From contig CAZKXX010000011.1 of assembly GCA_964556705.1 (NCBI GenBank), forward strand, positions 1 to 56,072: a DNA stretch of 56,072 bases. The letters run 5' to 3'. Positions 5,285 through 13,756 of this stretch are shown here, one piece after another. The position numbers and the translations under genes were made by a program. Each line of letters begins with the position of its first letter. Positions within the stretch are counted from its first letter, which is position 1. The notes beneath the pieces were generated by a model. It ran no database searches. It was given only the letters and a program-made list of their open reading frames with translations, and had not been told where the DNA came from. The stretch comes from CAZKXX01 sp964556705 (lineage in GTDB: Bacteria; Acidobacteriota; Terriglobia; UBA7540).

Positions 5285-7609
5285 ATGATCGCGAAGGCCA
5301 AGCAGCTTCTCGTTGACATCTTCACCAGCGCGGACATGACTGAGCGCCGGCCGGAGGTGAAGTCCAACTTCGAAAGCAGCGTGCCGGGCGTGTACGTCAT
5401 CGGCGATCTGGCGGGCGCGCCGGTCATCAAGATGGCGATGGAGCAGGGCTTCAACGTCATCGAGCACATCGCCTCCAAACCCGACGCGCGGCTGGCGGAC
5501 GGAGAGGGCTACGACGTCATCGTTGTGGGCTCGGGCGCCGCAGGATTGAATGCCGCGCTCGCCGCGCAGGAGAAGGGGCTGCGGACGCTCGTCCTCGAAA
5601 AGAACCGCATCGCCAACACCGTGGAAGAATTTCCGGAAGGCAAATGGGTTTACGCCGAGCCCGACGCCGTGCCGCCCAAAGGCAAGCTCTGGCTCGACGG
5701 CGCGACGAAGGAGGAACTCGTCGCCCGCTGGCACCAGATCGTGCGCGAGAACCGGCTCGACGTGCGCACGGAAGAAGGGCTGAAGTCGCTCGAACGACGG
5801 CCCGACGGCACGCTCCGTGTGGTGAGCGAAAAGGCCGAGTACCGCGCGCGGCGCGTCATTCTCGCCACGGGGCAGCGCGGCAGCCCGCGCAAGTTGAAAG
5901 TTCCGGGCGAAGAGCAGGAGCGCGTCTATCATCGCCTGTACAGTCCGAAGCAGTACGAGAACGAAAAGATTCTGGTGGTGGGCGGCGGAAACAGCGCGGC
6001 GGAAGCGGCGCTGACGCTGGCGGAGCGGAACGAAGTTGTGCTCAGCTATCGCGGCGAGCGGTTCTCGCGGCTCTTCAAAGACAATCAGGCAAAGCTGGAG
6101 GAAGCCATCGCCAGCGGGCGGATTCGCGCCGTGCTGAATTCCCAGGTCGAGGAGTTCGGCGACCGCCGGGCGCGGCTGAAGATCGAACAAGACGGGCGCG
6201 CGAGCGCGGAAACGGTTCCCTTCGATCACGCCTTCGTTCTCATCGGCGCGGAGTTTCCCGCGCGATTTTTGAAGTCGCTGGGGCTGCGGCTGGAGAACGA
6301 ATACACGGGGAACGGCTGGCGCGCGGCGGCGCTGACGCTCGCGGCCTTTCTGGGATTGTGGCTTTACGGCGGCCAGGCGTCGGTGGAGTTCGTGCGCGCG
6401 CTGCCCGCGGCGCTGGGCGGCGCGCTGGCGCTGGCGGCGCTCAGCACGCTGGTCCTGACCGGGCGGCGCGGCGACCGCTTCTCGTGGCTCGGCGTGGCAT
6501 TCCTGTTCTGCTACTCGCTTTCCGCCGTCAAGATCGGCGGGCCGGGAAAGGAGTACTGGCCCTACCGCGGCTGGGCGTACGAAGCGCTCTCCTTCGGCGG
6601 GCGTCCGGTGGGGTTCTGGTACGCCGCGCTCTACACGCTGGCGGTCGTCGTCTTCGGCCTCCAGGCGATGAAACGCTGGGGGTTAGACCATAAAGATAAG
6701 TTCCAGGTCTGGCGTTACGCAAGTTATATGTCTTTCCAGGTTGTGTTTTTCTTCCTGATTCCCGAAATCCTTTTCCAGTGGGCCGTGAAGTACCAGTGGG
6801 TGGGCGAGAGGCTGGCGAGCGACCCGCAGTTCGCCGGGCAGGCGTGGCGCAGTTACGGCCTCGCCTACGCGTGGCCGCTCTTCTTCTACACCTTCCTCGA
6901 CAACCCTCACCACATCTGGCTGGTCTGGGGCGCGCTGCTGGCGTTCGTGATTATTCCTGTCCTGGCGATTTGGCACGGCAAGCGCTACTGCTCGTGGATT
7001 TGCGGCTGCGGCGCGCTGGCGGAAACGGTGGGCGACCGCTGGCGGCATCTGGCGCCGAAGGGAAGAGCGAGCCGGCGGTGGGAAGCGATGAACACGGCGA
7101 TGCTCGTGCTGGCCGCGGCGGTCACGGTCGTCGCGCTGACGCGCGGCCTCATCGCCTGGCTCGAGGCGCCCGCGGGCGCGGGGCTCAAGCTCTATCACGT
7201 GCTGGGCGACGTCTGGCTTGTGGGCATCATCCCGCTGACGCTCTACCCGTTTCTGGGCGGAAAAACCTGGTGCCGTTACTGGTGCCCGCTGGCCAAGATG
7301 ATGGAGCTGTTCAGCAAGGCGTACACGAAGCTCGGCGTCAGCCGCTACCGCATCGAAGCGAACGAGAAGTGCATCGCCTGCACGGAATGCACACGCAACT
7401 GTCTGGTGGGGATTGACGTGATGAGCTTCGCGCTCAAGCAGGAGCCGATTACCAACGCCAACTCCTCCTGCATCGGCTGCGGCATCTGCGTCACGGTGTG
7501 CCCGATGGACGTGCTCAGTTTCGGGCGCGGCAAGCCCACCAGCGAGCTGGTGCAGATTAAACGCCTTCCGCCGCCCGAAGTACGGGTGGGCACTCCGGCG
7601 CACGTCTGA
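5285..7609 (+). CDS. Flavin oxidoreductase fused to NapH/NosR-like 4Fe-4S membrane protein
   Basis: A 774-residue fusion. Residues ~75-345 form a thioredoxin-reductase-like flavoprotein with two dinucleotide sites, VIVVGSGAAGLNAA and ILVVGGGNSAAEAA. Residues ~355-660 hold about seven transmembrane helices, with CSWICGC and CRYWCP, the cysteine pairs of polyferredoxin membrane proteins. Residues ~695-750 carry two ferredoxin motifs, CIACTECTRNC and CIGCGICVTVCP. Residues 30-65 hold VPGVYVIGDLAG, which in ordinary enzymes of this class is near the C-terminus of the FAD domain. It probably moves electrons between NAD(P)H, FAD and iron-sulfur centres at the membrane; the acceptor is unknown. ATG 5285 is the first clear start, but upstream starts are possible. 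Confidence 0.85.
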   Translation: MIAKAKQLLVDIFTSADMTERRPEVKSNFESSVPGVYVIGDLAGAPVIKMAMEQGFNVIEHIASKPDARLADGEGYDVIVVGSGAAGLNAALAAQEKGLRTLVLEKNRIANTVEEFPEGKWVYAEPDAVPPKGKLWLDGATKEELVARWHQIVRENRLDVRTEEGLKSLERRPDGTLRVVSEKAEYRARRVILATGQRGSPRKLKVPGEEQERVYHRLYSPKQYENEKILVVGGGNSAAEAALTLAERNEVVLSYRGERFSRLFKDNQAKLEEAIASGRIRAVLNSQVEEFGDRRARLKIEQDGRASAETVPFDHAFVLIGAEFPARFLKSLGLRLENEYTGNGWRAAALTLAAFLGLWLYGGQASVEFVRALPAALGGALALAALSTLVLTGRRGDRFSWLGVAFLFCYSLSAVKIGGPGKEYWPYRGWAYEALSFGGRPVGFWYAALYTLAVVVFGLQAMKRWGLDHKDKFQVWRYASYMSFQVVFFFLIPEILFQWAVKYQWVGERLASDPQFAGQAWRSYGLAYAWPLFFYTFLDNPHHIWLVWGALLAFVIIPVLAIWHGKRYCSWICGCGALAETVGDRWRHLAPKGRASRRWEAMNTAMLVLAAAVTVVALTRGLIAWLEAPAGAGLKLYHVLGDVWLVGIIPLTLYPFLGGKTWCRYWCPLAKMMELFSKAYTKLGVSRYRIEANEKCIACTECTRNCLVGIDVMSFALKQEPITNANSSCIGCGICVTVCPMDVLSFGRGKPTSELVQIKRLPPPEVRVGTPAHV

Positions 7610-7696
7610 AATTTTTCCGGCACAATCGGCTTGACCGCGGCCGCCGCGGGCGGAGAAAATCGCGCACTTGCGCTGGTTCATGCGGAGCGGCCCGGC

Positions 7697-9538
7697 ATGG
7701 CCTACCTGCCCATCGAGGATTACGGAATCATCGGCGACATGCACACGGCGGCGCTGGTGGGAATGAACGGCTCGATTGACTGGCTGTGCTTCCCGCGCTT
7801 CGATTCGCCCAGCGTCTTCGGCGCGATTCTCGACGATGAAAAAGGCGGGCGGTTTCGAATCGCGCCTGCGGGCGGCGACGTCACTTCCAAGCAGTTCTAC
7901 TGGCCGGATACGAACGTCCTGCTGACACGATTTCTTTCCCCCGGCGGCGTGGGCGAGATCACGGATTTCATGCCGGTGGATGAGCCCGGGCCGTGGGCGG
8001 GCGAGCATCAGCTTGTGCGGCGCGTTCGCGCGGTGCGCGGCTCGATGAAGCTGCGCCTCGAATGCCGGCCGGCGTTTGACTACGCGCGCGCCCGCCACGA
8101 ACTGAAGACCTGCGACGAACGCGGCGTCGGCTTTCACTCGCCGGAGCTGAGTCTGGGTCTCGCCACCGCCGTGCCGCTCAAACCCGACGGGCGCGGCGGC
8201 GTGAGCGCGGAGTTCACGCTGGAAGAAGGCGAAAGCGTGAACTTCCTCCTTCAGCAGATCGATCGCGGAGGCGACTGCGGCTGGCCGCTCGCCGTCGAAG
8301 AAGCTGATACGCTCTTCGAGCACACGGTCGCCTACTGGCGCCGCTGGCTCTCGAAGTGCACCTACCGCGGGCGGTGGCGGGAGATCGTGCATCGTTCGGC
8401 GCTGGTGCTGAAGCTGTTCACCTACGAGCCCACGGGCGCCATCGTCGCCGCGCCCACTTGCAGCCTGCCGGAAGATATCGGCGGCGTGCGCAACTGGGAC
8501 TACCGCTACACGTGGATTCGCGACGCGGCGTTCACGCTCTACGCTTTCATGCGCATCGGTTTTACGGAGGAAGCCGCGCGCTTCATGGAATGGATCGAAG
8601 CGCGCTGCCACGAACTGGAGCCCGACGGTTCGCTCCAGGTGCTGTACGGAATCGACGGGCGGCACAATGCGCCGGAGGAAATTCTCGAACATCTGGAAGG
8701 GTATCGCGGGTCGCGTCCGGTGCGGATCGGAAACGGCGCGGCGCACCAGCTCCAGCTCGACATCTACGGCGAGCTGATGGACGCCGTCTATCTCTACAAC
8801 AAATACGGCAGCCCCATTTCCTACGACCTGTGGCGCGAGCTGCGCAAGATGCTGGACTGGGTCTGCCGCAACTGGCAGCGGGAGGATTACGGCATCTGGG
8901 AAGTGCGCGGCGAGACGCGGCACTTCGTGTATTCCAAGCTGATGTGCTGGGTGGCGCTCGACCGCGGGCTGCGCCTGGCGGAGAAGCGCTCGTTTCCCGC
9001 CGACCGCGACCGCTGGCTGAAGACGCGCGACGCGATTTACGGGGAAATCCATTCGCGGGGATGGAACGCGGAGCGCCAGGCGTTCGTCCAGGCGCTCGAC
9101 GGCGACGCGCTCGACGCGGCGAACTTGATCATGCCGCTCGTCTTCTTCATGTCTCCGAGCGACCCGCGGATGCTCAAAACGATGGACGCCATCAACCGTT
9201 CGCCGAAGCGCGGCGGGCTGGTTTCCGACAGCCTCGTCTATCGCTACAAGGTGGAAGAAGCGCCCGACGGTCTGGCCGGCAAAGAGGGCACGTTCAACAT
9301 GTGCACGTTCTGGCTGGTGGAGGCGCTGACGCGCGCCGGGCACGTCGACCCGCGCCGGCTCGAACAGGCGCGGCTGCTTTTCGAAAAAATGCTCGGCTAC
9401 GCCAACCACCTGGGACTTTACGCGGAGGAAATCGGAAAGTGCGGCGAAGCGCTCGGGAACTTTCCGCAGGGCTTCACCCACCTCGGGCTCATCAGCGCGG
9501 CGTTCAACCTCGACCGCGAGCTGGGGCGCACGGGCTGA
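7697..9538 (+). CDS. Glycoside hydrolase family 15 protein (glucoamylase/trehalase-like)
   Basis: A 613-residue cytoplasmic enzyme (no signal peptide) from ATG 7697, with GGAG nine bases before it; the open frame upstream is not needed. The N-terminal beta domain begins IEDYGIIGDMHTAALVGMNGSIDWLCFPRFDSP, typical of the bacterial GH15 group. The (alpha/alpha)6 barrel contains NWDYRYTWIRDAAFTLYAFMRIGF near residue 275 and YAEEIG near 575, where the catalytic acids of the family lie. Bacterial members hydrolyse trehalose or alpha-glucans; the substrate is not decided by sequence alone. Confidence 0.9.
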   Translation: MAYLPIEDYGIIGDMHTAALVGMNGSIDWLCFPRFDSPSVFGAILDDEKGGRFRIAPAGGDVTSKQFYWPDTNVLLTRFLSPGGVGEITDFMPVDEPGPWAGEHQLVRRVRAVRGSMKLRLECRPAFDYARARHELKTCDERGVGFHSPELSLGLATAVPLKPDGRGGVSAEFTLEEGESVNFLLQQIDRGGDCGWPLAVEEADTLFEHTVAYWRRWLSKCTYRGRWREIVHRSALVLKLFTYEPTGAIVAAPTCSLPEDIGGVRNWDYRYTWIRDAAFTLYAFMRIGFTEEAARFMEWIEARCHELEPDGSLQVLYGIDGRHNAPEEILEHLEGYRGSRPVRIGNGAAHQLQLDIYGELMDAVYLYNKYGSPISYDLWRELRKMLDWVCRNWQREDYGIWEVRGETRHFVYSKLMCWVALDRGLRLAEKRSFPADRDRWLKTRDAIYGEIHSRGWNAERQAFVQALDGDALDAANLIMPLVFFMSPSDPRMLKTMDAINRSPKRGGLVSDSLVYRYKVEEAPDGLAGKEGTFNMCTFWLVEALTRAGHVDPRRLEQARLLFEKMLGYANHLGLYAEEIGKCGEALGNFPQGFTHLGLISAAFNLDRELGRTG

Positions 9539-9592
9539 GCGCGGAGGAAACCGCGGCGGGAATCCTTCGCGGCGCGGCGGACTGCGGCGCCG

Positions 9593-10123
9593 TCAGAAGT
9601 CCGCGACGACGCCCCAGCCGAGGGAAGTCCGATTGATGAAGTTGAACCAGGCGACGGCGACGACGGCCTCGTAAATCGCGTCGTCCGACCAGCCCGCGGC
9701 GCGAAGTGCGGCGATGTCCGACTCCTGAATATCGCCGGGCCTGCGCGTGAGCCTGTCGGCGAAGCGGAAGAGCACCTTGGTTTTTTCTTCCACCGGCGCG
9801 CCTTCGTAATTTGTGGCCAGCTTCCGTCCCAGCGGCCGTTCGATTCCCATTTTGTTCAGCAGCTCCATGTGCGCGGCAATGCAGTAGGAAGCTGTGTTCA
9901 GCCCGCTCACGACCAACCCGATCTGCTCCTTGAGCGCCAGCGGCAGCGCGCCGTCGCGCATCAGCGCCTGCGCGACCGCCTGATGACCTTCGGCGAGGGC
10001 CAGATCGCGTCCCAGAACTTTGTAGTAGTTGGGCAGGAAGCCGAACTTTTCCTGCATTTCGCGGTAGATTTCCCGCAGGCGCGGTTCGGCCTGAGCTTCC
10101 GTGACTTCGCCGAGGAATGACAT
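9593..10123 (-). CDS. AhpD-like carboxymuconolactone decarboxylase family protein
   Basis: A 176-residue all-helical protein from the second of two adjacent Met codons (10126 or 10123). The family signature ASYCIAAHM (Cys-x3-His) lies near residue 82, preceded by LKEQIGLVVS. This group (peroxidase-related) acts on peroxides or alkyl substrates with a Cys/His proton relay; many members lack the second Cys of true AhpD, as does this one. Convergent with the GH15 gene. Confidence 0.88.
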   Translation of the reverse strand: MSFLGEVTEAQAEPRLREIYREMQEKFGFLPNYYKVLGRDLALAEGHQAVAQALMRDGALPLALKEQIGLVVSGLNTASYCIAAHMELLNKMGIERPLGRKLATNYEGAPVEEKTKVLFRFADRLTRRPGDIQESDIAALRAAGWSDDAIYEAVVAVAWFNFINRTSLGWGVVADF

Positions 10124-10213
10124 CACTCACCTCGTCGGGGAACTGGGGCGGAGGGGACCCGCCTCTTCATTGTAGGCGCGTGCGAGGGAGGCTACAAGGC
10201 GCGCGGGAAGCGG

Positions 10214-10969
10214 CTACGCCGGCCGCTGGAGCGCCCGGACGCCGAAGACGAAGGCGACCAGCGTGAAGCCGACAAACGCCAGCGCTTCGACGGCGAGATA
10301 CGGCGTCGCGAGGCCGATCGAACCGAAACGCAGCAGGTCCACCTGCCAGGTGATGGGATTCAGCATCGCCGCGGCGCGGAACCACGCCGGGAGCGGCTCC
10401 AGCGGGTAAAACATCGAACTCGCGAAAAGGAACAGGAAGTAGAACATCGAAATCACGCTGTTGAAGATGTCGTTGCGGCGGATGCGCAGCGCGAAAATCG
10501 CGAAGAAGAAAAACCAGCCCGCCGTTCCGACCATCACCGCCAGAGCGAGAATGGGGAAATGCGACGGCGTCAGTCGCAGCCCGAGCACCGCCGCGCCCAC
10601 CGCGAGGGTAATCGCCGCCTGCACGATCGCCAGCGAAACGTTGAACGCCACCTTCCCGGCCAGAAATTGCGCGCGGCTCAACGGGTAGGTCAGCATCTCG
10701 TAGAAGATTCCGTTGTCGCGGTCGATGAAGAATCCCCAGGCGGTGTTCGAGGCGATGCCGAAGCTCGCCATGGCCAGCACACCGGCGAGAAAGAATTCGT
10801 TGTAGGTGACGGCGAGGTCGGGAAAGGGCGAGCCCAGCGCGTAGTCGATTCCCACGCCGAACAGCAGCATGTAACCGAGCGGATAGAACGCGTCCCAGAA
10901 GATCCAGGCGAAATTCGTGAAGCGGATCTTCGCTTCGCGATAGATGCTGGCTTCGAGCCCGGCCATCAT
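10214..10969 (-). CDS. ABC-2 type transporter permease
   Basis: A 251-residue protein with six predicted transmembrane helices and the ABC-2 membrane domain layout (long N-terminal amphipathic segment, FFIDRDNGIFYEMLTYPLSR, then PLEPLPAWFRAAAMLNPITWQVDLLR near the C-terminus). The last motif matches the permease signature of drug and polysaccharide ABC-2 exporters. Its ATG overlaps the stop of the ATPase by 4 bases, so both form one two-gene exporter. Substrate unknown. Confidence 0.9.
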   Translation of the reverse strand: MMAGLEASIYREAKIRFTNFAWIFWDAFYPLGYMLLFGVGIDYALGSPFPDLAVTYNEFFLAGVLAMASFGIASNTAWGFFIDRDNGIFYEMLTYPLSRAQFLAGKVAFNVSLAIVQAAITLAVGAAVLGLRLTPSHFPILALAVMVGTAGWFFFFAIFALRIRRNDIFNSVISMFYFLFLFASSMFYPLEPLPAWFRAAAMLNPITWQVDLLRFGSIGLATPYLAVEALAFVGFTLVAFVFGVRALQRPA

Positions 10970-11955
10970 TCTGCTTCCACCCGCGGAGTCGTCTCCTGCG
11001 GCGATTCGCGCGTCAGTTGGACGAAGATGTCTTCCAGGCTCGGCCCGGAGACTTCGACGTGGAGCAGGCGGCCGCGCGCCGCGAGCGCCGTCACCGCGCC
11101 CAGCACCTGCTGCTCGTCGGCGCCGAGCGTCATCTCGACGGTGTTGTGGTCCACGTTCAGGCGCAGCGGCGCGAGCCGCTCGAGCTCGCCGCGCAGCTCC
11201 TCGGTCAGGTCGGCAAACGTCATCGTGACTTCGTAAATGTCCTTGGCGAGCAGCTTCAGCGCGCTCAGGCCGCCGCGCGCGATCTCGCGCCCGCGGTGCA
11301 TGATGAGGATGTTGTCGCAGAGCTCTTCAGCTTCGCTCATGATCTGCGTGGTCAGCAGGATGGTCCGGCCGCGCGCCGCCTCCTCCCTCAGGTAGCCCAG
11401 GACGGCGCGCTTGAGGAGGGGGTCCATGCCGGTCGAAAACTCGTCGAGAAACATGACGGGCGTTTCCACCATGAACATCTTCGAGACCTGGACGCGGCGC
11501 CGCAGGCCGCCACTCAGGTCCTGAACCTTCTGCGCCGCGAACTCCGCGAGGTGAAACTTCTCCATCACGCCTTCGGCGCGGCGCCGCGCCTCGCGCACGC
11601 TCTGCCCGTGGAACTTCCCGAAGGTCACAAGGTTGTCGCGGACACTCAAAAACATCTCGACGGCGGATTCCTGGAGCACAATCGCGATCGAGCGGCGCAC
11701 GTCAAGAGCTTGCGTCACCACGTCGTGTCCCATCACCTCGGCGCGGCCGGATGTCGGCGCGAGCAACGTGGTCAGGATTTTCAGGATCGTCGTCTTGCCG
11801 GCGCCGTTCGGACCGAGCAGTCCGAAGATTTCGCCGCGGCGGACTTCAAACGTCATGCCGTCCACGGCGCGCACCGCCGCACGCCGGCCCCGCGGCGGAT
11901 AGATGTGCACGAGGTCGCGGACGCTCAATGCCAATTGGCTGGTCAGGTTCTTCAC
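10966..11955 (-). CDS. ABC transporter ATP-binding protein
   Basis: Starting at GTG 11955 it has 329 residues. Walker A is GPNGAGKTT, the signature motif LSGGLRRRVQVSK, and Walker B VMFLDEFSTGMDP. A C-terminal extension of about 80 residues follows the ATPase core, as in DrrA-type drug exporters. The frame is open to TTG 12045, but a TATAAT at 12053-12048 would place a transcription start inside that extension, which favours the GTG. It powers the ABC-2 permease encoded next. Confidence 0.9.
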   Translation of the reverse strand: MKNLTSQLALSVRDLVHIYPPRGRRAAVRAVDGMTFEVRRGEIFGLLGPNGAGKTTILKILTTLLAPTSGRAEVMGHDVVTQALDVRRSIAIVLQESAVEMFLSVRDNLVTFGKFHGQSVREARRRAEGVMEKFHLAEFAAQKVQDLSGGLRRRVQVSKMFMVETPVMFLDEFSTGMDPLLKRAVLGYLREEAARGRTILLTTQIMSEAEELCDNILIMHRGREIARGGLSALKLLAKDIYEVTMTFADLTEELRGELERLAPLRLNVDHNTVEMTLGADEQQVLGAVTALAARGRLLHVEVSGPSLEDIFVQLTRESPQETTPRVEAE

Positions 11956-12153
11956 GGGGTAAAGTGCCGGCGGTCGCCTGGCGAAGGAACTCCGGGGTCG
12001 AGGAAAAGGTCCTTCCGTGCGTTGCGGCAAATCCTCCGAACTCAAAGATTATACAGGCATTCCTTCGACCAGGCGCGGCGAGAGAAGGCTTTGGCTGTCT
12101 CCGGGCGCCGCATTCGCCCCTCAACCCCTGCCCCCCCATCCCGGTGTTGTAAA

Positions 12154-12182
12154 ATTATATAACCACGCCTCAACCTTGCCTA
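12154..12182 (-). promoter_or_regulatory. Possible distal promoter of the ABC exporter
   Basis: On the minus strand TAGGCA (12182-12177), 17-base spacer, TATAAT (12159-12154), in a small AT-rich patch. The -35 is weak but the -10 is perfect. It nearly abuts the divergent subtilase promoter, so the two could compete. Confidence 0.35.
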
Positions 12183-12211
12183 TTGACAACAGAACCGGGC
12201 AGGAATATGTT
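12183..12211 (+). promoter_or_regulatory. Promoter of the subtilase gene
   Basis: Perfect TTGACA (12183-12188), 17-base spacer, TATGTT (12206-12211). The transcript would have an 88-base leader before ATG 12306. Confidence 0.65.
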
Positions 12212-12305
12212 CTCAGTACTCGTTGGGCTCTCTTTTTTCCAATCGAGGCCAGGGCAGGAAGTCGGGGAAACGCCCATCTGAACGGAGACGACTGGGAGGA
12301 TGTGT

Positions 12306-13520
12306 ATGAAGAAATTCCTGACGGCAGGTATTTGCGTATTCCTTTTGGGTTCCTGGGTGGCGTCGGCGCAGGGACCGCGAAGCGCGGCAACCTTCCCGGC
12401 GATCGTGGTGTTTAGCGACGCTGCTTCGCTCGACCGGTTCGGCGCTCAGTACCGGGCCGACGAGCGCGCTCGGGAAAATCCCTCGGCCTGGGATTATCTG
12501 GACCGGGGCGTGGGAGGAGCGGTCCAGAACCTCGAGCAGCGGCTCGGCTTCCGCGCCGATCACGTTTATAGCGCGACGATCCGGGGTTTCGCGGCGCGGC
12601 TGACGCTGGCGCAGATGCAGGCCCTCGAGGGCGATCCGCTCGTGGCTTACATCGAGGCGGACGGCGTGATGACGACCGTGGCGCAGACTCTGCCCTGGGG
12701 GATTGACCGCATTGACGCTGACATCAGCTCAACGAAGGCGGGCGACGGGCAAGATGCGATATCGAACGTCAATGTGTACATCATTGATACCGGGGCTGAC
12801 GCGGCCCACGCAGACCTGAACGTGGTCGCCCACGTAAACTTTGCGGGCGGCCCGAATCGCGACTGCCACGGACACGGCACGCACGTTGCCGGCACTGTGG
12901 CCGCGAGAGACAACACGATTGACGTGGTGGGTGCGGCGCCCGGCGCGCCCATTACCGGTGTCAAGGTCCTGGGCTGCGGCGGCAGCGGCAGCACATCCGG
13001 TGTGATCAAAGGTGTGGACTGGGTCACAGCCAACGCCAAGAAGCCGGCCATTGCCAACATGAGCCTGGGTGGCGGGGTGAGCACTTCGCTGGATAACGCC
13101 GTGACGAAATCGGCGGACAGCGGCGTCTTCTACTCGATTGCGGCGGGGAACAGCGGCGCCGACGCCTGCAACTATTCCCCGGCGCGTGCGGGGACCCATA
13201 ACGGCGTAGCCACCGTGGCCGCCACGGACATCAACAACCAGGAAGCCTCCTGGAGTAACTACGGGAGCTGCGTGGACATCTGGGCGCCCGGTGTCAGCAT
13301 CCTCTCGACAAAGCGTGGGGGCGGAACAACCACCATGTCCGGCACGTCCATGGCCGCGCCGCACGTGGGGGGGACCGGGGCGCTGCTCCTTTCGCTCTCC
13401 ACGAGCGCCGGATTTAGTCCCGCCCAGGTTGAAGGCCAGCTCAAAACAGACAGTGTGTCCACGGGAACGTCCAGCAAAGACGGCCGGGCGATCAAGTTGG
13501 TTTACGCCGGCACCTACTGA
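12306..13520 (+). CDS. Secreted subtilisin-like serine protease (S8, proteinase K-like)
   Basis: A 404-residue preproenzyme. GGGAGGA at 12294-12300 selects ATG 12306 over ATG 12300. Signal peptide about 1-22, then an I9 inhibitor propeptide (about 30-115), then the catalytic domain. The triad is visible: Asp in YIIDTGAD, His in GHGTHVAGTV, Ser in SGTSMAAPHVGG, with the oxyanion Asn in AAGNSGAD. Family S8A of the proteinase K type, acting outside the cell after autocleavage of the propeptide. It heads a block of secreted hydrolases. Confidence 0.96.
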   Translation: MKKFLTAGICVFLLGSWVASAQGPRSAATFPAIVVFSDAASLDRFGAQYRADERARENPSAWDYLDRGVGGAVQNLEQRLGFRADHVYSATIRGFAARLTLAQMQALEGDPLVAYIEADGVMTTVAQTLPWGIDRIDADISSTKAGDGQDAISNVNVYIIDTGADAAHADLNVVAHVNFAGGPNRDCHGHGTHVAGTVAARDNTIDVVGAAPGAPITGVKVLGCGGSGSTSGVIKGVDWVTANAKKPAIANMSLGGGVSTSLDNAVTKSADSGVFYSIAAGNSGADACNYSPARAGTHNGVATVAATDINNQEASWSNYGSCVDIWAPGVSILSTKRGGGTTTMSGTSMAAPHVGGTGALLLSLSTSAGFSPAQVEGQLKTDSVSTGTSSKDGRAIKLVYAGTY

Positions 13521-13538
13521 TTTACTCCTCTTCCCGTT

Positions 13539-13571
13539 CGGGTGAGCTTCTCACGCCGAGAAGCTCACCCG
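13539..13571 (+). terminator. Strong hairpin after the subtilase gene
   Basis: Perfect 14-base stem CGGGTGAGCTTCTC (13539-13552) / GAGAAGCTCACCCG (13558-13571) with a 5-base loop, 19 bases after the stop. No long T tract follows, so it may act as an mRNA 3' stabiliser or factor-assisted terminator. A second perfect hairpin, CGGGCTTC/GAAGCCCG, lies at 13587-13606. Confidence 0.6.
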
Positions 13572-13756
13572 CGGTTTCCTCGTCGGCGGGCTTCGCCTGA
13601 AGCCCGGCACGATGCGCCTTCCCGGCCTGCCGAAATTCTCCTACCAGTTTTCAAAAAGCGAGTGCAGAATATCGCCGTCTTGTCCCGCGGGGGCGCCCGC
13701 CTGAATTCGCAGCGTGCTCCTGCGGGGGTCCAACTTTTCTTTGAGGGGTGAATGAG

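Noticed and set aside
6683..9481. Long 932-codon minus-strand open frame
   Set aside because: It is the antisense shadow of the oxidoreductase and GH15 genes; it has no domain and reflects GC-rich codon bias.
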